Of a DNA stretch of 64,000 bases, positions 1 to 6,481 are shown piece by piece. Each line of letters begins with the position of its first letter. Position 1 is the first letter of the stretch. This DNA is from CAWIHK01 sp963835935 (GTDB lineage: Bacteria; Bacteroidota; Ignavibacteria; UBA10030; CAVZMI01). The stretch covers positions 372,001 through 436,000 of the forward strand of contig CAWIHK010000005.1 in the NCBI GenBank assembly GCA_963835935.1, in the 5' to 3' direction. The position numbers and the translations under genes are program-made. The notes beneath the pieces are model-generated. The model searched no databases. It was given only the letters and a program-made list of their open reading frames with translations, and was not told the origin of the DNA.

Positions 1-899
1 TCCTTCTGATTTAGTTGTGCGCTAATTGTCTTGATACACTTCAGCGGTAGGTTTGCTACTCTGGCACCGACAATATACTGGAGTTTTGAAGAGCGAAGAG
101 CTTTGATGTTGTCGGCACTAATCATTGCAGCATCGGCAACAACAGTGAACGTCTTAATCTTGTGTTTTCGCTTAAAACGCTTAATAACAGGCACTAATGT
201 GTGCCCCTCAAATTTCTTCCCTTCAAATATTTGATAGCCGACGGGAAATCCTTTATCGGTAACTAAGAGTCCGAGAACGATCTGTGGTTGATTGAATTTG
301 TTATCTTTTGAAAATCCACATTGTCGCAGTTCATCCGTTTCGGAACTCTCAAAGTACAACGTCGTGACATCATAAAAGACGAGAGAAAAATCGAACTCGA
401 ATTCTTTTCGAGCCATCGCAAGAACATCCGATTCAATGGTGGATTTCATTTTGAGAAATGTCGGAAGCTGTCTATATAAATCTTGCCGTGTATGTTCAAT
501 GCCGATGAACTCTTTGAGAAATTCTATTGACTGGAGTTTCGATCCCGGTTCAATGATGCGGGTAATTACCAAGTCAAGAAAAAGTTTATTTCGCAACCAA
601 TGAAACTTGAATACCTTGCATAAGGTATATAAACTTTCATACACGAGGACATATCGAAATCCAAGATATCGTAATTGTTTCGGTTGGATATTAGTTGAGG
701 GTAATGACTTTGAAAAAAGGGGTTGTTGTTTTGTTTCTTTCTCGATCCAGTCGGTTGCAGCTTCTTTTAATGCTTGTATCTCTTTTTTGTCATGTGCACT
801 ACCAATATGTTTGACAACGATTAATTTACGATCTTCGTATCGTACGACTTGTATTGCTGTGGCTTTGGAACCGGTCTTCGTCTCACGAATATGAAACAT
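1..899 (-). CDS. IS1634-type (IS4 superfamily) transposase, C-terminal part outside window
   Basis: Reading the minus strand from the ATG at 899, about 299 codons stay open to the window edge. The product has a transposase-like layout: an N-terminal part (starting MFHIRETKTGSKATAIQVV), then FYDVTTLYFES, which carries the first catalytic Asp of the DDE triad (about residue 173), and VADAAMIS, which carries the second (about residue 266). The third acidic residue lies beyond position 1. It would catalyse cut-and-paste movement of its own element. The element's right end must lie between 900 and about 1000, because at 1001 the sequence becomes homologous to 1994 onward. No terminal inverted repeat could be confirmed. 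The family call rests on motif pattern and overall feel. Confidence 0.82.
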   Translation of the reverse strand, partial: MFHIRETKTGSKATAIQVVRYEDRKLIVVKHIGSAHDKKEIQALKEAATDWIEKETKQQPLFSKSLPSTNIQPKQLRYLGFRYVLVYESLYTLCKVFKFHWLRNKLFLDLVITRIIEPGSKLQSIEFLKEFIGIEHTRQDLYRQLPTFLKMKSTIESDVLAMARKEFEFDFSLVFYDVTTLYFESSETDELRQCGFSKDNKFNQPQIVLGLLVTDKGFPVGYQIFEGKKFEGHTLVPVIKRFKRKHKIKTFTVVADAAMISADNIKALRSSKLQYIVGARVANLPLKCIKTISAQLNQK

Positions 900-996
900 G
901 CCTGAAATTTACCCTTAGTATGACAACCCCTCATAAATTTAATCATTTTGTTCCATTTTCTAATCCTTTTTTAATGTGTAACTCTATTTGGACAAG

Positions 997-1098
997 TCAG
1001 GAGCTGGTAGAACTGCTGGAGTTTTTCTTGCACGACACGAACAATAAGCTCATACAAAATACTGCACAAGCAAATAGAACGATAGCGCTTCTCCTCAT
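997..1098 (-). pseudogene. Truncated lipoprotein relic, N-terminal 33 codons
   Basis: The ATG at 1098 follows the same GGAGGAAATA ribosome-binding site as the intact lipoprotein at 2091. It encodes a signal peptide with lipobox ending FVSCKKNSSSSTSS, then a TGA at 999-997. The first 33 residues closely match the paralogue at 1645-2091 (MRRSAIVLFACAVFCMS against MKRSAIILLTCAVLCMS). Homology stops at about 1001, next to the IS1634-type element, so the insertion probably removed the remainder. Confidence 0.7.
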
Positions 1099-1300
1099 AT
1101 TTCCTCCCGCGTTAAAATAGGATGTTATGAATAACATGGTTTATGTATTCAAAAGACGAACTAATATAATAAACAATCTGGCATTCCACAATATCATCTC
1201 TGTCGTGTTTCAATAGTTACCACAGCTATTGTATCGATACGTGTGAGAGATAGATGAATGATTAATTGTGAAAGTGCATCTAATATCCTCACATCCATCC
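1001..1300. repeat. Decayed tandem duplicate of 1994-2300
   Basis: About 300 bp aligns, with scattered substitutions, to 1994-2300. The aligned part covers the head of a lipoprotein gene, its leader and the tail of acpS. The shared runs include the ribosome-binding site (tatttcctcccgcgttaaaa) and the tract gtgaaagtgcatct. The two copies lie about 1 kb apart in the same orientation, which points to an old tandem duplication, later cut by the transposon on its left. Confidence 0.75.
1194..1290 (-). pseudogene. acpS C-terminal tail relic
   Basis: On the minus strand this reads DALSQLIIHLSL, then TIAVVTIETRQR and a TGA at 1196-1194. It matches the acpS tail (DALSQVIINISL...NIAVAVVIVETNQG). Only about 30 codons remain and no start is present. 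The block is part of the duplicated segment and is not expected to be functional. Confidence 0.7.
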
Positions 1301-1425
1301 ATATCTGATATCTTCTGGAGTTTGTATTTGAAACAAAAATCGTTTGACATGCTTGTTGAAAATGAAGTGACATAGCATATTCTATTATTGAGTATATAAG
1401 CTGATCCTCATTATCTTCAGCTTAC

Positions 1426-1463
1426 ACAAAAAAACACCAGCAATAATCTCGAGCGCTGGTGTT
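1426..1463 (-). terminator. Rho-independent terminator of the lipoprotein gene
   Basis: A perfect 9-bp stem, AACACCAGC at 1433-1441 paired with GCTGGTGTT at 1455-1463, is followed on the minus strand by seven T (complement of 1428-1434). It lies about 35 bp past the inferred stop of the lipoprotein frame at 1499, which supports that longer frame as the ancestral gene. Confidence 0.8.
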
Positions 1464-1644
1464 CTTTGGAAAGAAAATTACAAATAGCCTAGTTCCTTTT
1501 ACATTGTCTCAGTTCCGAATGTTACATTAAACGAACCATTTGTGATAGAAATCGTAGTTTGATCTGATAATTTCGAAGCAGTGCCACTGAATGTTCCTTG
1601 CATCCCGCTTGCAGAATAACTCGTTATAGTGCATGAACCACTAG

Positions 1645-2091
1645 TCAAAGATACTCGTTCGAATTATCGGTGGCCGATGTGCTTCCTTTTGTAAAAAAGA
1701 ACAGAAGTCCGGTGTTGGTAGTGTAAGTACCGGGAGCTATTGCAGTACTCGAAGTCAAATCCAACATAGCATTATCCCAGTTGTTAGAGCTATGCCAATC
1801 ATAAGCATAGATAATAGCAGCATGATCCGAGCCGCTAGTTCCAGTTAACGCTTCCACCGCAGTACCAGAGCTCCCGACAGAAACCCCGGTCCATGACCCG
1901 CTAAAACTTAAATTCCCTAGCGAGCCTGCAGTGAATGATAACGACCCTGAACCGTACAAGTTGCTGCCCGGATTATTGCCGCCTGGATTATTTGAGCTGG
2001 TCGAACTGCCGGAGCTTTTCTTGCACGACACAAAAAACAAGCTCATACATAATACTGCACAAGTCAACAGAATGATAGCACTTCTCTTCAT
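1645..2091 (-). CDS. Secreted lipoprotein, probably frameshifted at its 3' end
   Basis: Start chosen at the ATG at 2091, directly after GGAGGAAATA. A signal peptide ends in a lipobox (FVSC, Cys near residue 24), followed by a Ser/Gly/Asn linker and a Gly/Ser/Thr-rich domain with no clear family match. As written the frame ends in NEYL and TGA at 1645. One base over, the minus strand stays open for about 51 more codons (VSLTSGSCTITSYSASGM... to TFGTETM) with the same Gly/Ser/Thr-rich composition, ending in TAA at 1499, just before a good terminator. The natural protein was therefore probably about 197 residues, and a one-base indel near 1650 truncates it. It sits downstream of acpS, about 100 bp away. 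Confidence 0.7.
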   Translation of the reverse strand: MKRSAIILLTCAVLCMSLFFVSCKKSSGSSTSSNNPGGNNPGSNLYGSGSLSFTAGSLGNLSFSGSWTGVSVGSSGTAVEALTGTSGSDHAAIIYAYDWHSSNNWDNAMLDLTSSTAIAPGTYTTNTGLLFFFTKGSTSATDNSNEYL

Positions 2092-2191
2092 ATTTCCTCC
2101 CGCGTTAAAATAAGATTTTGTGAACAACGTGATTTATGTTTTCCAAAGACGAACTGGTTGAATATATTAAACTATTTAACTTTCTGCAACA

Positions 2192-2569
2192 TCATCCCTG
2201 ATTGGTTTCCACTATTACAACGGCTACAGCTATATTATCGGTGTGTGAGAGAGAAATATTAATGATAACTTGTGAAAGTGCATCTGATATCTTCCCATAC
2301 GTACGGATTTCGGGCCTTCCGGAAGTCGCGTTCACAACCTCAACATCCTTCCATTGGAATATTCCTGTCCATCCTGTTTCCATCGCTTTGGAAAGCGCTT
2401 CCTTGGCTGCGAATCGAACAGCATAATGTTGTGAAGGATTTTTTTTGGCAGAACAGTATTCAATTTCTTTTTGTGTAAATATTTTTTCAAGAAATTTATC
2501 GCCCCATCGTACAATCAATTCTTCTATTCTCTGAATTTCCACGGCATCCACACCAATACCACGAATCAT
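2192..2569 (-). CDS. acpS: Holo-[acyl-carrier-protein] synthase
   Basis: Transfers the 4'-phosphopantetheine arm from coenzyme A to a Ser of acyl carrier protein, activating it for fatty-acid synthesis. The protein (about 125 residues) begins MIRGIGVDAVEI, the canonical AcpS start with the metal-binding Asp, and carries the second signature FAAKEALSKAM (about residues 55-65) with the metal-binding Glu. ISLSHTDNIAVAVV near the C-terminus is also typical. An ATG five codons upstream (2584) overlaps the HAD gene; the family N-terminus favours 2569. It ends an operon of HAD phosphatase and aroQ. A decayed copy of its tail lies at 1194-1290. Confidence 0.93.
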   Translation of the reverse strand: MIRGIGVDAVEIQRIEELIVRWGDKFLEKIFTQKEIEYCSAKKNPSQHYAVRFAAKEALSKAMETGWTGIFQWKDVEVVNATSGRPEIRTYGKISDALSQVIINISLSHTDNIAVAVVIVETNQG

Positions 2570-2570
2570 C

Positions 2571-3257
2571 TCAGTTCCACCCATTTTCTTTTTTTACGAT
2601 TTCGATAATTTGAAATGCATCATCGATGTCGAAAGTTGCATTCGATTGTTTTGTTCCGAATGTGTCGCCATATCGCGCGAAAACCGTTTTCATGCCGACC
2701 TTCGAAGCTCCCACGACATCACGCTCCGGCCAATCACCCACCATCAAAGCTTCATCAGGAAAAACATTCAGCAATTCAAGAGCTTTTCGAAATGGAGCTT
2801 TATGAGGTTTTCGCTGACCAGTATCGTCGAATGTTATGACGACATCGAAAATATGATGAAAATTCAAATAACAAAGACGCAGCCACGCCTCACGGGCTGG
2901 AGCATCAGACACGACCGCAAGCTTGATACCCAACTTGAGTAATTCCATCAGCGTGATATACACATGAGGATATGGGACGAGCGCCGCCTCTCGTGCGCGC
3001 CTGTACGCAATAATTCCTGCAGTAAGAATCTTATAATCAACCTTCCGAAATACATCGTACAGAAGTTCATCGAACACATTTTGAAATTCAATTCCTCGTT
3101 CTTTATAAATTGCATCAATGCGAGCCCGAATTTCCTCAGGAGACAATTTAAGTCCGGCATCGATCATGGAATGAATTGCCGCCTCAACCGCCTGGCTTTT
3201 CATTGCCATGAAATCGACAAGTGTATTATCGAGATCAAAAATGATCGCTTTAATCAT
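2571..3257 (-). CDS. HAD-superfamily phosphatase
   Basis: A 228-residue haloacid-dehalogenase-like hydrolase. Motif I is FDLDNTLVDF (nucleophile Asp and acid Asp at about residues 8 and 10), motif II is VVSDAP (about 115), a Lys lies in RKPHKAPF, and motif IV is MVGDWPERD (about 173-181). A helical cap sits between motifs I and II, as in the subfamily that includes phosphoglycolate phosphatase and L-2-haloacid dehalogenase. The substrate cannot be read from sequence. The start overlaps the aroQ stop by 4 bp, and the gene runs directly into acpS, so the three are co-transcribed. Confidence 0.88.
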   Translation of the reverse strand: MIKAIIFDLDNTLVDFMAMKSQAVEAAIHSMIDAGLKLSPEEIRARIDAIYKERGIEFQNVFDELLYDVFRKVDYKILTAGIIAYRRAREAALVPYPHVYITLMELLKLGIKLAVVSDAPAREAWLRLCYLNFHHIFDVVITFDDTGQRKPHKAPFRKALELLNVFPDEALMVGDWPERDVVGASKVGMKTVFARYGDTFGTKQSNATFDIDDAFQIIEIVKKENGWN

Positions 3258-3691
3258 GAGTGTGATTCGTCCTGATCGAGAAGCGCACTAACAGCCATGG
3301 AATACCCGCGCATACCGAATCCCACAATTTGGCCTGCGCATGCCGCCGCAGTCACCGATCGTGTCCGGAATTCTTCCCGCTTGTGAACATTCGAAATGTG
3401 AACTTCGATCGTGGGTACAGGAAGTGACGCAATCGCGTCGCGTATCGCATACGAATAATGAGTATACGCCCCGGGATTAATAACGACGCCATTATATGTT
3501 CGGTCCATCGCCTTATGCAGAATATCGATAAGTTCACCCTCACTATTGCTCTGCGAAAATTCAAATTGAACCTGTGGATATTCCTTTCTCAACGATTTTG
3601 CCATGTCATCAAGCGTCGCAGCGCCATAGACATCAGGTTCTCGCTGTCCAAGCAGATTTAGGTTCGGGCCGTTTAAAATTAAAATTTTCAT
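3254..3691 (-). CDS. aroQ: Type II 3-dehydroquinate dehydratase
   Basis: Removes water from 3-dehydroquinate to give 3-dehydroshikimate, step three of the shikimate pathway, in the cytoplasm. The 145 residues match the small type II enzyme. The N-terminus ILNGPNLNLLGQREPDVYG holds the catalytic Arg and Tyr region, QSNSEGELIDILHKA the substrate loop, NPGAYTHYSYAIRDAI the Asn/His pair, and EVHISNVHKREEFR the His and Arg residues near the C-terminus. It overlaps the HAD phosphatase by 4 bp. Confidence 0.95.
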   Translation of the reverse strand: MKILILNGPNLNLLGQREPDVYGAATLDDMAKSLRKEYPQVQFEFSQSNSEGELIDILHKAMDRTYNGVVINPGAYTHYSYAIRDAIASLPVPTIEVHISNVHKREEFRTRSVTAAACAGQIVGFGMRGYSMAVSALLDQDESHS

Positions 3692-3714
3692 AATTGTACT
3701 CCCGGAAGATACTA

Positions 3715-3990
3715 TTATACATTCGCTCCGCGGCGCGCCTTCGCGACTTCATCGTCGATAAATTCTCGGATCAACGGTTTGATATAAACGTTGTCGATGC
3801 CGAATTCATTCACGCTCAACGCGAGAATAGCCGCTTTCCGTTGCGCGGGCAATTTTTTATTTACAACGATAACTCGTTGATCGAACAAAATACAATATCC
3901 ACCGTCAAAATCGCCTTTTTCATATCGCACTTTAATCGATAGTTGTTCGCATAACTCTTGAAGATCCTGATTGAGTAACTCGTAATCCAT
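3715..3990 (-). CDS. Conserved-looking hypothetical protein, 91 residues
   Basis: No family is recognised. It is a small soluble acidic/basic protein with no signal peptide or membrane segment (start MDYELLNQDLQELCEQL). The centre (FDGGYCILFDQRVIVVNKKLP) looks like beta strands, flanked by helices. Its ATG at 3990 abuts the stop of the upstream membrane-protein gene (TAA then ATG), and aroQ begins 23 bp downstream. That spacing and the absence of a competing frame support a real gene in one operon with aroQ. Confidence 0.75.
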   Translation of the reverse strand: MDYELLNQDLQELCEQLSIKVRYEKGDFDGGYCILFDQRVIVVNKKLPAQRKAAILALSVNEFGIDNVYIKPLIREFIDDEVAKARRGANV

Positions 3991-4542
3991 TTATTCATCC
4001 ATGTCTTCTTCTTCGGCCGGTTTCTCTTCAATCGGCCGGACTAACGGCTTCCATACCGCAAAACCGATGATCGTATAATAAGAAAGTAAGGCTATAACCG
4101 GAACACCACGCAACGCCATGATACGTTCTACGAAAAGCGTTCGCAAGTACGTCACATCACCATTCCACCAAAATACTACACCGATGAATTTCCAGTCGAG
4201 CCATATTGTATAAAACTCAGCCGGTGAGAAAATAAAAAAAAGAAGCGCACTCATCATTAACCATCCCTGTTCTTTAAAACGGTAGTGCGTTGATCGAAGA
4301 TACAAAATCGCACAAATAAAGACAACAAGATATGAAAAATCGAGAATGATGGAAGTTAAACCGATGAGTTTGTAAGTATTAAACTCGACTATAAAATCAA
4401 TATGCGGCAGGAAATTCAGCGTGCCGAATTCAAGCAGTGTGCTTCCTTGCAATGCCCGGATGTCGATTGCACCAAGCCATGTAATCGCTGCTACGATTAG
4501 TATTAATAGAAATACTTTTGCAGAAGTTTTTTCTTTCATCAT
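3991..4542 (-). CDS. Integral membrane protein of unknown function
   Basis: A 183-residue protein with about four or five hydrophobic segments: about 10-28 (VFLLILIVAAITWLGAI), 58-85, 93-112 and 150-168. The C-terminus is a short acidic cytoplasmic tail (EEKPAEEEDMDE). No known family is recognised. It is immediately followed by the 91-residue gene and aroQ, and probably heads that operon. Confidence 0.75.
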   Translation of the reverse strand: MMKEKTSAKVFLLILIVAAITWLGAIDIRALQGSTLLEFGTLNFLPHIDFIVEFNTYKLIGLTSIILDFSYLVVFICAILYLRSTHYRFKEQGWLMMSALLFFIFSPAEFYTIWLDWKFIGVVFWWNGDVTYLRTLFVERIMALRGVPVIALLSYYTIIGFAVWKPLVRPIEEKPAEEEDMDE

Positions 4543-4927
4543 AATGTATCTTTCATTAGTATTGCTCGACTATGCTTATTGCAGGATTCACCCGCAGGAT
4601 GATTCCCGCTACATAAATATAATTAGAAACCGTTAAACTACAAAACTGAGCACATTGGTAGGCAGAGGGGTTTGTGCGAATTGCTAGTGTGTTTGAATTT
4701 GTGCTGGGGCTTGCTTGAATATTTTCGGATATTCTGATCTTCGAATCAATGGCATCCTTTCTTCAAACTATCAATTACATACGTCCCTTTTAGTTTCTGA
4801 AAGCACACCGTTTCATCTTCGACATTTGAAATAAAGCCTGCTCGAAAGAAATCGATCTCACGAGGCACATTTCGCAATTGAAAAAGAAACTTGTCGCAAG
4901 AGAATTTTTTCGGAGGAGTTATAAAGC
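4543..4927. other. Intergenic stretch, no supported gene
   Basis: Between the RDD gene and the membrane-protein gene. A 66-codon minus-strand frame (4946-4746) begins inside the RDD terminator hairpin, has no ribosome-binding site and resembles nothing known, so it was not called. The promoter of the 4542 gene should lie in 4550-4650 but no clear boxes were seen. Confidence 0.4.
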
Positions 4928-4957
4928 AACGCCGGCCTTTTATCACGACCGGCGTTA
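4928..4957 (-). terminator. Hairpin downstream of the RDD gene
   Basis: AACGCCGG at 4928-4935 pairs with CCGGCGTT at 4949-4956 around a short loop, 17 bp beyond the RDD stop. The minus strand continues GCTTTATAA, a weak T tract, so termination is likely but not certain. Confidence 0.55.
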
Positions 4958-4973
4958 GTTTCCATCCTTTTAC

Positions 4974-5501
4974 TTATTGAAGTTCCAGTGATTGCTGGTT
5001 CGAACTTGGCGGCAACACATAAGGTTTATTCACCACAAGACAACCCGCAATCATGTCGTGCAGTGCTTGCTTCTTCTCAGTGAATCCTGCCATGATATAT
5101 CCTATCCCAAAAATCAAACCGGAAAGTATCTTCGAAAAGTACCGCGCTGTTGCACGGCCGAAGGTGATACGGCCGCCATTCATGTCGGTTACTACTATTC
5201 CCAGTATCATCTTTCCAAGGGTTCCTTGTTTAGAAGATGATTCCATGAGCGCGTAGTACAGCCAGGTCAATATCACGGCGATGAGTACTACCAGAAGATA
5301 GGCGCCTAATAACGCGATCAACACAGGAATCATTTCTTCAGAACCCTCCATGTCGATTGCACTCGCGCCAAATCCGATCCCCATCATAATTACGACAGGG
5401 AGAATAATAATCATGCTGCATACTCCGATAATAAAACTATCGACGAGGTGTGCCGCAAAACGTTTCCAAAAGCCTGCATAGGTAACCGATGTTGTATCCA
5501 T
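4974..5501 (-). CDS. RDD-family membrane protein
   Basis: A 175-residue inner-membrane protein. It opens with the family pattern YAGFWKRFAAHLVDSFIIG (Arg then Asp in the first helix, which name the family). Three hydrophobic helices follow, at about 22-50, 65-90 and 120-140. The second conserved block is QGTLGKMILGIVVTDMNG, before an amphipathic stretch ending FTEKKQALHDMIAGCLVV. RDD proteins have been linked to transport and to roles in membrane homeostasis; no specific role can be read here. It is a single-gene unit with a hairpin behind it and is divergent from the gene at 5629. Confidence 0.88.
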   Translation of the reverse strand: MDTTSVTYAGFWKRFAAHLVDSFIIGVCSMIIILPVVIMMGIGFGASAIDMEGSEEMIPVLIALLGAYLLVVLIAVILTWLYYALMESSSKQGTLGKMILGIVVTDMNGGRITFGRATARYFSKILSGLIFGIGYIMAGFTEKKQALHDMIAGCLVVNKPYVLPPSSNQQSLELQ

Positions 5502-5628
5502 GGTGCGGTCTTTCTCTAATAAAGTTATGGTGGTTGTGTGATTATGAGAAATATAGAAGAGTTAGTGGAATTAATCAAGAGGATAATGTATTATTAGAAA
5601 GGAAAAAGGAAAAATTAAAAAGTTAAAA

Positions 5629-6030
5629 ATGAATCTCAAAACATACGTCATATCGATGGCAGCGGTTATTGCGATTTCTTTATTTGTTGAATACGTTGGA
5701 TATCATTTCATTTTCCGGAGTGTCAGAAAGAAGTATCAGGATTTTTTTTCGGAAGAACAGAATTTGCACCACCATATCGGATGGCTGTTCATTGCCGTTT
5801 TTTTATTCTCAATCTTTTTCGTTCAATTATACACGCTGCACTTTATCGGCACGGGGCCGATTACCGGAATGAAATTCGGCTTCGCAGTCGGAGTGTTGGT
5901 TTCACTGCCGCGGATTTTCCTCAAGCGTTACCAAACCAACGTGATCTGGGAATATGAGATGATGTTCCCGCTGATGAGCATTTCGGAAAGCATGATTGCA
6001 GGTATTGTGGTGGGGTGGCTATTTAGATGA
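5629..6030 (+). CDS. Small integral membrane protein of unknown function
   Basis: 133 residues with four predicted membrane helices: about 5-25, 48-68, 75-95 and 112-132. The loop after helix one is charged (RSVRKKYQDFFSEEQNLHHH). A purine-rich tract (aaaggaaaaaggaaaa) precedes the ATG. No family is recognised. It stands alone, divergent from the RDD gene. Confidence 0.65.
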   Translation: MNLKTYVISMAAVIAISLFVEYVGYHFIFRSVRKKYQDFFSEEQNLHHHIGWLFIAVFLFSIFFVQLYTLHFIGTGPITGMKFGFAVGVLVSLPRIFLKRYQTNVIWEYEMMFPLMSISESMIAGIVVGWLFR

Positions 6031-6051
6031 CTAAAAGATAAAAAAATGATA

Positions 6052-6201
6052 TTACTCGTCGACTTCGCATATTGCAATCATTTCTCTTGTAACTTTTTCT
6101 TCGCGAAGTGGCCAAATTAGAATTTGTAAAATGTCAAAAGCCGATGGGCGAATTACCATATGCGCATGACGTAATTTAGAAAGAATATATTGACCACTCA
6201 T
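6052..6201 (-). CDS. Possible small protein, 49 residues
   Basis: The minus strand reads ATG at 6201 to TAA at 6052, with a sensible mixed composition (MSGQYILSKLRHAHMVIRPS... ending AICEVDE). No good ribosome-binding site precedes it and no family is recognised. It could be a real small gene or a relic at the left edge of the AT-rich island. Confidence 0.25.
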   Translation of the reverse strand: MSGQYILSKLRHAHMVIRPSAFDILQILIWPLREEKVTREMIAICEVDE

Positions 6202-6481
6202 CAAAAATTGAGAATCATAAGTGTTCTATAATAGCGAAAAATAAAAAAGAATTTTGAAGGAATTATATTCAAGGAATTGTGATTAAATTTCATTTTAGTT
6301 ACATTTCTTGCAAATGTGAGTTGAACTAAGACACCACCTGACGAATGAAAATAACATTAATAAAGTTATTAGTGTGTAAAAAACGAGTTCTGAATGTCAA
6401 CAAACGTGCGCACAAAGTATGAAGGAAATCGTGTAATTTGTTTACTAATTTAATAATAATATTATTGTGTTTACTTTCAAT
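6202..6481. other. AT-rich leader of the GHKL/HNH/methylase island
   Basis: About 280 bp of strongly AT-rich sequence upstream of the four-gene cassette. The cassette promoter should be here, but no convincing -35/-10 or -33/-7 pair was resolved and no repeat marking an integration end was found. Confidence 0.4.

Noticed and set aside
607..1120. Plus-strand frames of 95 and 88 codons
   Set aside because: They are the opposite strand of the IS1634-type transposase and the lipoprotein relic, both of which read sensibly on the minus strand.
4746..4946. 66-codon minus-strand frame between the RDD gene and its neighbour
   Set aside because: Its start lies within the RDD terminator hairpin, no ribosome-binding site precedes it, and the sequence matches nothing known.
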